From NCBI RefSeq assembly GCF_000519185.1, contig NZ_JAFA01000012.1, forward strand, positions 1 to 64,000: DNA of 64,000 bases, written 5' to 3'. Each line of letters opens with the position of its first letter. Position 1 is the first letter of the stretch. Positions 47,534 to 56,879 of the stretch are shown one piece after another. Origin of the DNA: Paraburkholderia nodosa DSM 21604. Lineage in GTDB: Bacteria > Pseudomonadota > Gammaproteobacteria > Burkholderiales > Burkholderiaceae. The position numbers were made by a program, and so were the translations under genes. The notes under the pieces are model-generated. The model saw only the letters and a program-made list of their open reading frames with translations. It ran no database searches and was not told the origin of the DNA.

Positions 47534-48132
47534 CGGTCGGCACCGACGGTGTGATTGGAAAAGCGGCGCTCGCCGACGCGCTCGGCTGGACTCGACCGAA
47601 GCTCGACCGGCGCCTCGACAGCGACGAGTCGTTTCCGATCGCGAAGCGCGGCACGCGCGCCGGCGGCTGGGAGTTCGAACTCACCGCGGTGAAGGCGTAT
47701 CTGGCTGGCGGCGCGAACGCATCGCGAGCTCGCGCGCCGGCGTCGAGCGCGTCGGCCGCGCCCGATGCGAATCCCTACCCGGGTGCGAAGTACACGGTGC
47801 TGCCGCCGAGCGCCGTTCCACCGCCTGGCGTCGAGCCGCTGGTGCACAGCGGCGAGCAGACCGCTCGGCAGCGCCGCGACCAGGTGCAGGCCGAGATCCT
47901 TGAGGACAAGCTGCGGCGCGATCGCGGCGAGCTCGTGCAGGCCGAGGTCATGCGGCAGGTCATCACCAAGATGCTCGTGCACCTCGGCAAGGGCATGGAC
48001 CGGCTGGCGGACCAGGTCGTCGAGAAGCTCGGGCTTCCGGAAGAGAACGCGGACGCGATCCGCGAGCTGACCGACGACCTGCGCACGACCATGGTCGACG
48101 AGCTGAAAGTGTTGATGGGCCCCGATGCTTGA
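47419..48132 (+). CDS. Terminase small subunit (DUF1441/Nu1-like)
   Basis: A 237-aa protein. The N-terminal DNA-binding part reads GVIGKAALADALGWTRPKLDRRLDSDESFPIAKRGTRAGGWEF, a winged helix like Nu1; the C-terminal half is helical and binds the large subunit (RQRRDQVQAEILEDKLRRDRGELVQAEVMRQVI). It recognises phage DNA for packaging. It overlaps the large-subunit gene by 8 bp. Confidence 0.85.
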   Translation: MAASNAAQRRAAPSEAGVTQRGAKAGGKGKNVTPESVTPVGTDGVIGKAALADALGWTRPKLDRRLDSDESFPIAKRGTRAGGWEFELTAVKAYLAGGANASRARAPASSASAAPDANPYPGAKYTVLPPSAVPPPGVEPLVHSGEQTARQRRDQVQAEILEDKLRRDRGELVQAEVMRQVITKMLVHLGKGMDRLADQVVEKLGLPEENADAIRELTDDLRTTMVDELKVLMGPDA

Positions 48133-50230
48133 GAACGCTTACGCCGATCCGTACCAGATCGTGCGCGAGGCGCTGGCCGCTTTCATCCCGCCGGCGCGCG
48201 AGACCGTCGCGCAATACGCGGCGCTCAACCGGCGCCTGACGAATCAGGGCGGCGGTTATGTGGGCCGGTGGCACCACGAGAAGGCGCCGTACCTCGTCGC
48301 GCCGATGGAGACGCTCACACGGCTGGATTACCTGACCACGGTTGTGGTCGGGCCCGGCCAGTCGGGCAAAACGGAGGTCGCGCAGAACTGGATGTTGAAG
48401 TCGGTCGCGAACGACCCGGGCGACATGCTCTGGTACATGCAGACCGACCCGGGCCTCGAGGCCTTCGTCAAAAGCCGGATCAACACGCAGATCGACGGCC
48501 ATCCGGAGATGGCCATGCGGCTCGGCTCGCGGCCCGTCGACGATTCGCTGCATTTCAAGCGGTTCGACGGCATGCGCGTCGAGTTCCTGTCTGCGTCGCC
48601 GAACAACGTCATCAACAAGTCGGCGCCGCGGATCGTCGCCGACGAGGTGGACGCGTATCCCGAGTCGATGGGCGATATCAAGGCACTCCTCGATGTGCGC
48701 CGGCAGACGTTCGGGCGCCAGTCCATGCTGCTCGCGATGAGCCACCCGGACCGTGCGCGCGGGCTGATCCCGGAGCGCGACTGGAGCGCCGGCATCATGG
48801 CGATGTACGGCGATAGCGATCGCCGAGTGTGGTACTGGCCGTGCCCGGAGTGCGGTGTATGGTCGAGCCCCGTGCCGCTCGCAGCGCGCCACATGACGCT
48901 CCACTATCCGGAGGACGGCACGCTCGACGAGATCGAGCACGAGACGCGGCTGCTGTGTCCGGTCAATGGTTGCCTGATCGAGGACCGTCATCGCCGCGCG
49001 ATGAACCTGGCTGCATACCGGTCACCGTTCGGCGGATGGATTGGCGACGGGCAGGAGATCTCGCAGGACGGCGTCGTGACTGGCGAGCTCGTCGCGCGTA
49101 AGAGCGCGGGCTTCTGGATCGTCGGCGCGATGTCGCCGTTCATTCTTGGTGGCATCGGAGGTCTCGCTCGAGCGAAGGTGAAAGCCGAGCGCGAGCTCGA
49201 GGTGAGCGGCGACGATCGAGGCCTGCGCCAGGTGACGGTCAAGCAGTTCGGGTTCCCGTACGCGCCGAAGCGCGGCGTTGGGTCTGTCGACGCGAATGTG
49301 CTCGCGGAGCGCGCCGAGCCAGACCTGAAGCTAGCCGTTATTCCGGAGGGCGTGCGGTTCACGACCGCCTTCATCGACGTGCAGATCGCGCACTTCGATT
49401 GGCTCGTGCGCGGATGGGGCGTTGGCGGAGAAAGCTGGATCATCGACCGCGGCCGCACGCCGGGAGACCCGGCGACATCGCCCGACGATTGGGACCAACT
49501 GCTTGAGTTGATCAACCGTGCATATCCGTTGTGCGACGGCAGCGGTCGTCGCATGCCGATACGGGCAACGGGGTTCGACAGCGGCGGTTCGCCGGGCGTC
49601 ACGCAACAGGCCTACGCGGCGTGGATGCGCTGGCGCAAGTCAGAAAAGTGTGTGCGGCTCATCGGCAAGATCGCTGGGCGCGATGCATGGACAGTACTAC
49701 CCACGAAAGGCGCGAAGACGCTCGAGGCGCCGAAGCTGCTCGTGAACTATCCGGACACAGGGCGTCAGGCAAACAAGGCGGCTGCGCGCGGCGCGGTGCC
49801 TGTGGCGCAGTTCAATCCGAACACCTTCAAGGATGACTTGATGGGCCAGTTGCAGGGCGCAGAACCCGGTGACTGGTATGTGCACTTCCCGCACGAGCTT
49901 CGCTCTCCCGAAGAACCTCACGTTTGGTTCGAGCAGCTGACTGCCGAGACGCGCCAGAAAAACGGTCGCTGGGAAAAGATTGTGTCGAGCCGCCGCAATG
50001 AAGCGCTCGACCAGCTCGTCGGTACGCATGTCGTCGCGCACCTTCACGGGCTCTCGAAAATCGATTGGGAAAAGCCGCCGACGTGGGCGGCGACCTGGGA
50101 CAAGAATTCTTCGATCATTGGCGCGCCGGCGAAAGCGGTTGCCGCGGATGAGCCGATGCAGGCGCCCACAGCGGCGCCCGATGGCGCTACGCCGAAAAAC
50201 CCGAAATCAGCAGTACACCGTTTCCGCTAA
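48125..50230 (+). CDS. Terminase large subunit, GpA family
   Basis: A 701-aa packaging motor/nuclease. Walker A is GPGQSGKT (residues 76-83) and Walker B is IVADEVDAYP; a four-cysteine zinc site lies in WPCPECGVW and LLCPVNGC. The nuclease half begins near TTAFIDVQIAHFDWLVRGWG. The length matches lambda gpA relatives (641-700 aa). The last 50 residues are a Pro/Ala-rich tail. Confidence 0.94.
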   Translation: MLENAYADPYQIVREALAAFIPPARETVAQYAALNRRLTNQGGGYVGRWHHEKAPYLVAPMETLTRLDYLTTVVVGPGQSGKTEVAQNWMLKSVANDPGDMLWYMQTDPGLEAFVKSRINTQIDGHPEMAMRLGSRPVDDSLHFKRFDGMRVEFLSASPNNVINKSAPRIVADEVDAYPESMGDIKALLDVRRQTFGRQSMLLAMSHPDRARGLIPERDWSAGIMAMYGDSDRRVWYWPCPECGVWSSPVPLAARHMTLHYPEDGTLDEIEHETRLLCPVNGCLIEDRHRRAMNLAAYRSPFGGWIGDGQEISQDGVVTGELVARKSAGFWIVGAMSPFILGGIGGLARAKVKAERELEVSGDDRGLRQVTVKQFGFPYAPKRGVGSVDANVLAERAEPDLKLAVIPEGVRFTTAFIDVQIAHFDWLVRGWGVGGESWIIDRGRTPGDPATSPDDWDQLLELINRAYPLCDGSGRRMPIRATGFDSGGSPGVTQQAYAAWMRWRKSEKCVRLIGKIAGRDAWTVLPTKGAKTLEAPKLLVNYPDTGRQANKAAARGAVPVAQFNPNTFKDDLMGQLQGAEPGDWYVHFPHELRSPEEPHVWFEQLTAETRQKNGRWEKIVSSRRNEALDQLVGTHVVAHLHGLSKIDWEKPPTWAATWDKNSSIIGAPAKAVAADEPMQAPTAAPDGATPKNPKSAVHRFR

Positions 50231-50234
50231 CTCC

Positions 50235-50504
50235 ATGGCCACAACCGATATCAGCTCGCCGTATTTCGGCATGAGTGACGCGCAACTGTCGGCCGCGATC
50301 AGCAACGCGCAGCAGGCCTACATCCAGCTGCGCACTGGTTCAAAGGTAGTCACGGTGTCATACGCACAGGGCGGAGGATCGCGTAGTGCCACGTTCCAGC
50401 AGACCGATATGGCGAACCTCCGTCTGCTGATCGCCGAGCTGCAGCAGGCTCTCAACCCGGGCGTGCGCATCAAGCGCCGCCGTCCGATTACGCCGTACTA
50501 CTGA
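50235..50504 (+). CDS. gpW-like head-tail joining protein
   Basis: An 89-aa protein: MSDAQLSAAISNAQQAYIQLRTGSKVVTVSYAQGG, then TDMANLRLLIAELQQALNP. The helix-beta-hairpin-helix layout is that of gpW, which stabilises DNA in the filled head. It lies between terminase and portal as in lambda. Confidence 0.85.
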   Translation: MATTDISSPYFGMSDAQLSAAISNAQQAYIQLRTGSKVVTVSYAQGGGSRSATFQQTDMANLRLLIAELQQALNPGVRIKRRRPITPYY

Positions 50505-50505
50505 T

Positions 50506-52158
50506 ATGGGCAACGAACTTACGATCGTCGACGCCCAGGGCAACCCGCTTCGGCGCCAGCGCGCTGAATACCCGAACGGGATGCCTCTGACGAGCGGCGT
50601 GGGCCGCTGGTTCTTCCCGTATCAGGCGGCTGACTGGCAGACGCAGGAGATGGGCAACTGGTTGCCCTGGATCCGCTCGCCCGACGCCGAGATCACGCAG
50701 TTCCGCGACCGCATGGTCGCGCGCGCCCGCGATCAGGTGCGCAACGATGGTCGATCGAGCGGCGCGATTACGCGCATCCTCGACAACACGTGCGGCGCGT
50801 CGCTGCGTCTTTCCGTGATGCCGGACTATCGCGCACTGCGCCTGCTGAGCGGCGCGGCTTTCGATATCGGTTGGGCGAAGGAGTACGCGAGCGCAGCTGA
50901 AGCGCGCTGGCGCCTGTTCTCGAATGACCTAAACCGATACAACGACGTGTCTCGCCAGCTGACCGTCTCGCAGCAGCTGCGTCTCGCGCTGCGCCACAAG
51001 CTCATCGATGGCGAGGATCTGATCGTCAACCACTGGAAGCCGGAGCGCATCGGCCGCGGCGGCGCGCAATACGCGACGTGCTATCTGGTTGTGGACCCCG
51101 ACCGCATGTCGAATCCGATGCAGATGGTCGACACGAGGCATCTGCGCGGCGGCGTCGAGATCGATGATGATGGCGTGCCCCTCGCGTATCACATCCGCAA
51201 GGCTCACCAGAACGACTGGTACAACGCCGTCGAGTCGATGGAGTGGGAGCGCGTCATCGCCGAAGACGATGACGGCTGGCGGCGTGTGATCCATGACTTC
51301 GAGCGCGATCGAGCGGGCCAGAATCGCGGCATTGGCGTATTCACGCCAGTGCTTGCGCACGCAAAGATGCTCGCGCGGTACTACGGCATCGAGCTGCAGG
51401 CCGCGGCGCTCGCAGCGTCGATTGGCACGTACATCACGAGCCCGTATGACCCTGCTGAAGTACAAGAGGCGATCGGCGGTGATCACGAGCTCAAGTTCTA
51501 TCAGGGCCTGCGCAAGGAATGGAACGACGAACGCCCGGCGATGTTCAACGGCGTGCGCGTGCCCGCTCTCGCTCCGGGCGAAGACATCAAGGCACTGACC
51601 TCGGATCATCCGCATAACGGCTTTACCGAGTTTGTGCACGAGATGCAGGGCTGCGTGGCGTCCGCGCTCGGCGTGTCGATTGAGCAAGTCACGCAGGACT
51701 GGACACGCACCACCTACTCGAGCGCGCGCTCGGGGCTGCTCGAAAGCTGGAAAACGCTCGTGCGTCGGCGCCTCGAGTTCTCGGCCGGCACCGCAACGCC
51801 AATGTATGCGGTCTGGCTTCGGGAGGCGATGGAGAACGACGAGCTTCCGCTGCCGAACGGCGCACCCGATTTCATCGAGGCGGCGACCGCATACGCCGGG
51901 TGCTCGTGGCTCGGGCCCGCGCGCGGCTGGGTCGATCCGGTCAAGGAACCGCAGGGCTCCATCCTGAAGATGGACGCGGCGTTGACCACGCTCAAACAGG
52001 AAGCTGCAGAGCAGGGCTCCGACTGGGAAGAGCTGCTCGACCAGCGCGAGATCGAGATCGCCGAATTCCAGCGCCGCAAAATTCCGCTTCCCGCGTGGGG
52101 CGGCGCCGAGGTGGCGACGCGCACCGACGAACCTCCCGAAGATCCGAAGGCCGCATGA
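50506..52158 (+). CDS. Portal protein, lambda gpB family
   Basis: A 550-aa portal subunit forming the dodecameric DNA channel. Typical features are DQVRNDGRSSGAITRILDNTCGASLRL near the N-terminus, EDLIVNHWKPER, HAKMLARYYGIELQAAALAASIGTYI and WLGPARGWVDPVKE near the end. It starts 1 bp after the gpW stop and overlaps the protease gene by 4 bp. Confidence 0.93.
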   Translation: MGNELTIVDAQGNPLRRQRAEYPNGMPLTSGVGRWFFPYQAADWQTQEMGNWLPWIRSPDAEITQFRDRMVARARDQVRNDGRSSGAITRILDNTCGASLRLSVMPDYRALRLLSGAAFDIGWAKEYASAAEARWRLFSNDLNRYNDVSRQLTVSQQLRLALRHKLIDGEDLIVNHWKPERIGRGGAQYATCYLVVDPDRMSNPMQMVDTRHLRGGVEIDDDGVPLAYHIRKAHQNDWYNAVESMEWERVIAEDDDGWRRVIHDFERDRAGQNRGIGVFTPVLAHAKMLARYYGIELQAAALAASIGTYITSPYDPAEVQEAIGGDHELKFYQGLRKEWNDERPAMFNGVRVPALAPGEDIKALTSDHPHNGFTEFVHEMQGCVASALGVSIEQVTQDWTRTTYSSARSGLLESWKTLVRRRLEFSAGTATPMYAVWLREAMENDELPLPNGAPDFIEAATAYAGCSWLGPARGWVDPVKEPQGSILKMDAALTTLKQEAAEQGSDWEELLDQREIEIAEFQRRKIPLPAWGGAEVATRTDEPPEDPKAA

Positions 52159-53039
52159 CCAACTTCCCACATCTCGCGACGCGCCTCTTTAACGTGCCGA
52201 TCGCGATCTTGCCTCAGAAGGCCGAGATCGTGATGGCGGCGCTGGCCGATCGCTTCGGCATCGCGCAGCTCTTCCGCGCGGACGGTTCGGCGCTCGCCCT
52301 TGCTGACGGTGGCGCGCGCGCGTTCCTCGAGGAGTTCGATGAGGAAGAGCAGGCGCAATACCGGCCTTACGACGTTGCCGAAGGCGTCGCGCGGATCCCG
52401 ATCGAAGGCACGCTCGTGCACAAGCTCGGCACACTGCACCCGTACTCCGGTATGACCGGATATGACGGGATCCGCGCGCTGCTGAGCATGGCCTTGGGTG
52501 ACCCGGACGTGCGCGCGATCATGCTGGACATTGATTCGCCAGGCGGCGAAGTCGCGGGTTGCTTCGATCTCGTCGACGCGATCTATGCCGCGCGCGGACG
52601 CAAACCCATTTGGGCCGTGCTCACGGAGAGCGCCTATTCGGCCGCCTACGCGATCGCGAGCGCCGCTGACCGGATCATCGTGCCGCGCACCGGGGGCACG
52701 GGCAGCGTCGGCGTTATCTGCATGCACGTCGACATGTCACAGGCGCTGACGCGAGCTGGCATCGACGTCACGCTTATTCACTACGGCGCCCGAAAGGCCG
52801 ATGGCAATGAGTTCAACCCGCTTTCGAAAGGTGCGCTCGCACGCTTTCAGGCGGACGTCGACGCGATGGGCGAGATCTTCGTGAAGACCGTCGCCCGCAA
52901 TCGTGATCTCAAGACGGCGGCCGTGCGCGACACGGAAGCCGGCACCTTTCTCGGCGCCGACGGCGTCGAAATCGGCTTCGCTGATGAAGTACTGCCACCA
53001 GACGAGGCCTTCGCGTCCCTGCTCGACGAGCTGGGCTGA
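52155..53039 (+). CDS. S49 family prohead protease (gpC-like)
   Basis: A 294-aa serine protease of the SppA/ClpP-like fold. The substrate-binding strand is IMLDIDSPGGEVAG, the nucleophile Ser lies in LTESAYSAAYAIASAADRIIVP, and GTGSVGVICMHVD follows. It cleaves scaffold and portal during head maturation. Unlike lambda gpC, no scaffold domain is fused; a separate gene follows. Confidence 0.9.
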   Translation: MTNFPHLATRLFNVPIAILPQKAEIVMAALADRFGIAQLFRADGSALALADGGARAFLEEFDEEEQAQYRPYDVAEGVARIPIEGTLVHKLGTLHPYSGMTGYDGIRALLSMALGDPDVRAIMLDIDSPGGEVAGCFDLVDAIYAARGRKPIWAVLTESAYSAAYAIASAADRIIVPRTGGTGSVGVICMHVDMSQALTRAGIDVTLIHYGARKADGNEFNPLSKGALARFQADVDAMGEIFVKTVARNRDLKTAAVRDTEAGTFLGADGVEIGFADEVLPPDEAFASLLDELG

Positions 53040-53065
53040 TCCATCCCACCATTAGGGTAAATCCA

Positions 53066-53764
53066 ATGAGCAATCTGTTTCGAAACCTTGCCGCGCGAGG
53101 TGGGTTGAGCTTCGCCCATCTCGGCCGCGGTTCACGCGCCGAAGACGAACGTCCGAGCGATGACGACGACAGCGGCAAGGGCAAAAAAGGCAAGCGCGCT
53201 TCCGACGACGAGGACGATCAGCAGCAGGATCGCGACAACGGCGACAGCAAGAAGGGCAAGCGCGCTGACGGCGGCGATTCGGACGACGATGACGAAGACG
53301 ATCCGGACAACGACGTCGACGACAAGGACGATCCGGACGACGACAGCGGCAAAGGCAAGCGCGGCAAGAAAGGCAAGCGCGCGGCCGACGATGACGACGA
53401 CGAGCGCGCCGAAGAGGATGACGACGACGAGGAAGAGATGCGCGGCAACAGCGCTGCCGCGCGTGCCCGTCGTCGCGAGCGTGCGCGCTGCGCCGCGATC
53501 TTCGCGAGCAAGGGCGCAGGGCGCAATACGGTGCTGGCCGCCAATCTCGCCTTCGAGTCGACGATGACGCGCAACGAAGCGATCGCCGTGCTCAACAAAA
53601 CCCCTGGTTCGGCCCGCGGTTCGCAGGAGCGTCGCAATCCGAACCTCGGGTCTGGCGATGGCCCGGGCATGACGTCCGAACAGGCTGCCGCGGCCAGCTG
53701 GGACGTTGCATTCCAGCGCGCCGGGTCCGCATCGCGCGACTCTCGAGCGCGCGGCCGCCGCTAA
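53066..53764 (+). CDS. Charged low-complexity protein, probable scaffold
   Basis: A 232-aa protein whose middle (residues about 25-125) alternates Asp/Glu runs with the basic motif SGKGKKGKRA, repeated about three times. The C-terminal part (ARCAAIFASKGAGRNTVLAANLAFESTMTRNEAIAVLNKTPG) is normal and helical. Its position between the S49 protease and the decoration protein is that of a scaffold, and the charged block could be degraded during maturation. Confidence 0.6.
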   Translation: MSNLFRNLAARGGLSFAHLGRGSRAEDERPSDDDDSGKGKKGKRASDDEDDQQQDRDNGDSKKGKRADGGDSDDDDEDDPDNDVDDKDDPDDDSGKGKRGKKGKRAADDDDDERAEEDDDDEEEMRGNSAAARARRRERARCAAIFASKGAGRNTVLAANLAFESTMTRNEAIAVLNKTPGSARGSQERRNPNLGSGDGPGMTSEQAAAASWDVAFQRAGSASRDSRARGRR

Positions 53765-53820
53765 ACCCGGGCGCCGGCGCACGCGCAGGCACCGTCCTTT
53801 CTCTCATCAAGGACTGAATC

Positions 53821-54495
53821 ATGACCAATCCCCCGAACCTCACCCAGACGCCGCTCGTCGAGCAATGGCACGCCGGCGGGTTCCTCGTTTCCGAAGCACG
53901 CGGGCACCGCTCGCGCGACGTCGGCACCATCGGTGGCGCTGCGAAGGTCTACCCGGGCACGGTGCTCGGTCTGCAGACCGGCGGGGTCGCTGCTGCATGG
54001 CTGGGCAACCCCGAGCAGGTGAATAACAACACCGGCAACGGAACGATCGCGCTCGCGTCGCCGCCCATCGTCGCGGGCGCTCAGCTCGGTATGTACACGT
54101 TGGTTGCGACCGATGCGACCCACTTCGCCGTGACCGATCCGTTCGGCAACGCTGTCGGAACTGCGACGGCCGGTTCCGCATTCAGCAATCAGATCGCGCT
54201 GACGATCACGGCCGGCGGGACGGCGTTCGTCGCGGGCGACGAGTTCTCCGTGCAGGTAGAAGCGATCGCCGGTGCCTACGTGCCGCTCAACCCGTCGGCA
54301 AGTGACGGCTCGCAGACTGCCGCGGGCATCGCGTTTGGCTTCACCGACGCGACGCTGAATGACGTTCCCGGCACCGTCGTGACGCGCGAATGCGAGGTCA
54401 ATGGCTCGGAGCTGCTCTGGCCGAGCGGGGCGACGGCAGCGCAGATCGCGGCAGCGACCACGCAGCTGACCGCGCTGGGCATCATCACGCGCTGA
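53821..54495 (+). CDS. Head decoration protein (gpD-like) with inserted domain
   Basis: A 224-aa protein. The ends match gpD-type decoration proteins (LVEQWHAGGFLVSEARGHRSRDVGTI near the N-terminus; AAGIAFGFTDATLNDVPGTVVTRECEVNGSEL near the C-terminus). Between them about 90 residues form an inserted beta domain (NTGNGTIALASPPIVAGAQLGMYTLVATDATHFAVTDPFG). Lambda gpD is only about 110 aa, so the insert is notable. Confidence 0.85.
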   Translation: MTNPPNLTQTPLVEQWHAGGFLVSEARGHRSRDVGTIGGAAKVYPGTVLGLQTGGVAAAWLGNPEQVNNNTGNGTIALASPPIVAGAQLGMYTLVATDATHFAVTDPFGNAVGTATAGSAFSNQIALTITAGGTAFVAGDEFSVQVEAIAGAYVPLNPSASDGSQTAAGIAFGFTDATLNDVPGTVVTRECEVNGSELLWPSGATAAQIAAATTQLTALGIITR

Positions 54496-54538
54496 TTGCG
54501 CCGCGGCGTCTGCCGCGTTCCCTTCGATTCAAGTCCTT

Positions 54539-54566
54539 ATGGCCGCGCAAGCGGCCATTATTTTTT
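54539..54566 (+). terminator. Terminator-like hairpin before the capsid gene
   Basis: ATGGCCGC-GCAA-GCGGCCAT, a perfect 8-bp stem with a tetraloop, followed by TATTTTTT, 14 bp before the capsid start. Inside a structural operon it may tune read-through or mark a processing point. Confidence 0.65.
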
Positions 54567-54579
54567 CCGGAGCCAAATA

Positions 54580-55611
54580 ATGGCCAGCTTGGACGTATTC
54601 CATCAGGATCCCTTCACGACCATCCAGCTCACTGCGGCGGTCGACAAGTATCCTTTCCAGCCGACGGGGCTCGGCGACCTCGATATCTTCGATCCGGATC
54701 CGATCCGGACCACGGCGCTGGCGGTCGAGCAGCGTCAGGGCAAGCTCGTGATCGTGCCGACGTCGCCGCGCGGCGCCGAAGGCCTCCAGCGTACGACCGA
54801 AAAGCGCCAGGCGCGCTACTTCGACGTGCCGCGCCTGATGCATAGCGACACGATCTATGCGAACGAGATCCAGAATATCCGCGCGTTCGGCACGGAATCG
54901 GAGCTCATGCAGGTGCAGGTCGAAGTCGCGCGCCGCATGAATGGCCCGACCGGCATCCTGCGCAATATCGAGTACACGTGGGAGTTCCACCGCCTCGCGG
55001 CCGTGCAAGGCATGCTGCTCGATGCCGATGGCGCCGTGTTGTACGACTGGTTCGACGAATTCGGCATTACGCCGGCGCAAGCAATCGAATTTGATCTCGC
55101 GGCGAATACGGAGTACTCGCTGCGCCCGATCATCAACAAGCTCCGCCGGACGATGGCCCGCAAGGCGCAGGGTTCGTTCCTCCCGACGACGCGCATCTAC
55201 GCGCTGTGCGGCGACGCGTTCTACGACGCGTTCGTGAACCACCAGGACGTCATTCGCACGTTCATGAACTGGTCTGCTGCTGCGGACCTGCGTGACGATC
55301 GTCAGGGCGGCGCGTTCGATGAATTCCCGTTCGCGGGCGTCACGTGGCTGAACTATCGCGGTTCGGACGACAACGAAACGATCAAGGTGCCGGACAACAC
55401 CGTGAAGTTCTTCCCGGTGGGCGCGCCCGGGATCTTCCGCTGCGCGTATGCGCCGGGTGAATCGTTCGAATGGGTGAACACCCCGGGCAAGCCGCAATAC
55501 GTGATCCCGATCTTCGATCGCGATCGCAACAGCTTCTGGAAGATGGAGGCGTACAGCTACCCGCTGCACATCTGCACGCGTCCAGAAGTCCTGCAAATCG
55601 GCACGATCTAA
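54580..55611 (+). CDS. Major capsid protein, lambda gpE family
   Basis: A 343-aa capsid subunit of the gpE family: FHQDPFTTIQLTAAVDKYPFQPTGLGDL, then VPRLMHSDTIYANEIQNIRAFG, YALCGDAFYDAFVNHQDVIRTF and IPIFDRDRNSFWKMEAYSYPLHICTRPEVL. These blocks are characteristic. An upstream in-frame extension is not credible; ATG 54580 follows AGCC/GGAG spacing (CCGGAGCC). Confidence 0.93.
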   Translation: MASLDVFHQDPFTTIQLTAAVDKYPFQPTGLGDLDIFDPDPIRTTALAVEQRQGKLVIVPTSPRGAEGLQRTTEKRQARYFDVPRLMHSDTIYANEIQNIRAFGTESELMQVQVEVARRMNGPTGILRNIEYTWEFHRLAAVQGMLLDADGAVLYDWFDEFGITPAQAIEFDLAANTEYSLRPIINKLRRTMARKAQGSFLPTTRIYALCGDAFYDAFVNHQDVIRTFMNWSAAADLRDDRQGGAFDEFPFAGVTWLNYRGSDDNETIKVPDNTVKFFPVGAPGIFRCAYAPGESFEWVNTPGKPQYVIPIFDRDRNSFWKMEAYSYPLHICTRPEVLQIGTI

Positions 55612-55613
55612 TC

Positions 55614-55946
55614 GTGATCGACTTCGACGGCACGCTCAACGCCGCGATCAGCGCGACGTTGGGCGACGAGAAGCCCGTCGTCTTTCTCCCGAAAGCCGGC
55701 GGCAGCTTCGCAGGCCTGCTCGGCGTCTTCACGCTGATCACGGACCACACGTTCGATGAGGCCGGAGAGGCGCAGGCGAACATTACAGTCGCCACGCTCG
55801 GTATGCAGGCCTCGCAGTTCGCGGCGATCGGCGCGCCGATGCCCGATCAGAGCGACAGTTTCCAGGTGAGCGGCGTCGCGTATGTGGTGAAGGATGCGGC
55901 GGTCGACGGACTTGGCTGGCTCTATATGGATCTGGGCAAGCAATGA
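55614..55946 (+). CDS. Head-tail joining protein (gpFII-like position)
   Basis: A 110-aa protein with GTG start: MIDFDGTLNAAISATLGDEKPVVFLPKAGG, then GEAQANITVATLGMQASQFAAIG and VSGVAYVVKDAAVDGLGWLYMDLGK. It is beta-rich like gpFII-type joining proteins and stands right after the capsid gene. The GTG is 3 bp after the capsid stop. Confidence 0.65.
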   Translation: MIDFDGTLNAAISATLGDEKPVVFLPKAGGSFAGLLGVFTLITDHTFDEAGEAQANITVATLGMQASQFAAIGAPMPDQSDSFQVSGVAYVVKDAAVDGLGWLYMDLGKQ

Positions 55947-56500
55947 CGACCTCACGCAACCTTCGCGAACTTGCGGTCGAGGGGCTCATGGCCGCCGGCG
56001 CGACAGCAGCTGGAACGAACGTCTACTCGCCGCGCACGTGGGCGACGTGGGATGGGAAGTATCCGATGCTGCTCGTGCAGACGCCCGACGAGAACGGCGA
56101 GGGGTGGGGGCGGCAAGGTCCGCCGGCGTTCACGGTCACGACGACGTTGCGCGTGACGGCGCGTGCGCAGACCACTGCAGCTCAAGACGACACGGCGGCT
56201 GCCGACGTCGAAGAGCAGCTTGAGCTAATGCGCGAGCAGATCAAGTCGGCTCTCATCAATTACCCGCCGATCATGAGCCTCCTGCAGCAGTTCCCTGCAT
56301 TCCGATCGACGATCAACGTGGCGCGTGAAGGCCAGTCGCCGATCGGCGAGCTCACGCTCGACCTCGAGATGGAGCATGTGCAGGGGCCCGACGACTTCTA
56401 CCAGCCGGCCGCCGTGCCGCTCCAGGGTGTCGATCTGACCATCGAGATGCCCAACGGCACGACCAAGCCCGGGCTGACGATCAACCTTCCGCAAACCTGA
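55943..56500 (+). CDS. Tail terminator/minor tail protein (gpU-like)
   Basis: A 185-aa protein: LAVEGLMAAGATAAGTNVYSPRTW, then PMLLVQTPDENGEGWG, TTTLRVTARAQTT and a long EEQLELMREQIKSALI helix. It looks like the gpU tail-terminator fold that caps the tail tube. ATGA overlap with the preceding gene. Confidence 0.65.
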   Translation: MTTSRNLRELAVEGLMAAGATAAGTNVYSPRTWATWDGKYPMLLVQTPDENGEGWGRQGPPAFTVTTTLRVTARAQTTAAQDDTAAADVEEQLELMREQIKSALINYPPIMSLLQQFPAFRSTINVAREGQSPIGELTLDLEMEHVQGPDDFYQPAAVPLQGVDLTIEMPNGTTKPGLTINLPQT

Positions 56501-56529
56501 GCGGCGCCCGCGCGCCACTGGAGCTTTCC

Positions 56530-56796
56530 ATGTACGTGAAACCCGCACCGGGTCTGATGCTGCGTGACCCCGTCACGAAGCAACTGCTGTCCGCCGCGCC
56601 TGTCGAGGGTGTCAAAACCACTGTCGTGCCGGATGAAGGCATGAAGGTCGACGACAACGATTTGTATTGGCGCCGCCGCTTGCGCGACGGTGACGCCGTG
56701 CGCGTTACCGGTCCACAGGCATCGGCTGCGGCAAGCACAACCGCCGCGCCAGCAGCTGCCGCCTCCGCGGCGGCGATCGAAAAGACCTCGAGCTAA
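56530..56796 (+). CDS. DUF2635 protein (Mu gp38-like)
   Basis: An 88-aa protein: MYVKPAPGLMLRDPVTKQLL, EGVKTTVVPDEGMKVDDNDLYWRRRLRDGDAV, with an Ala-rich tail. DUF2635 proteins precede the sheath gene in Mu-like tails. It marks the switch from lambda-type head to Mu-type tail genes. Confidence 0.85.
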   Translation: MYVKPAPGLMLRDPVTKQLLSAAPVEGVKTTVVPDEGMKVDDNDLYWRRRLRDGDAVRVTGPQASAAASTTAAPAAAASAAAIEKTSS

Positions 56797-56821
56797 CAGA
56801 TCCTCGCGCTGTCCCTGACTG

Positions 56822-56845
56822 AGCCCCGCTTCGGCGGGGCTTTTT
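56822..56845 (+). terminator. Terminator between DUF2635 and sheath genes
   Basis: AGCCCCGC-TTCG-GCGGGGCT, perfect 8-bp stem with a stable tetraloop, then TTTTTCTTT. Inside the late operon it requires antitermination or serves to adjust expression. Confidence 0.75.
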
Positions 56846-56879
56846 CTTTGGGCGGCGACATCGTCACCGGAGCCAACGA

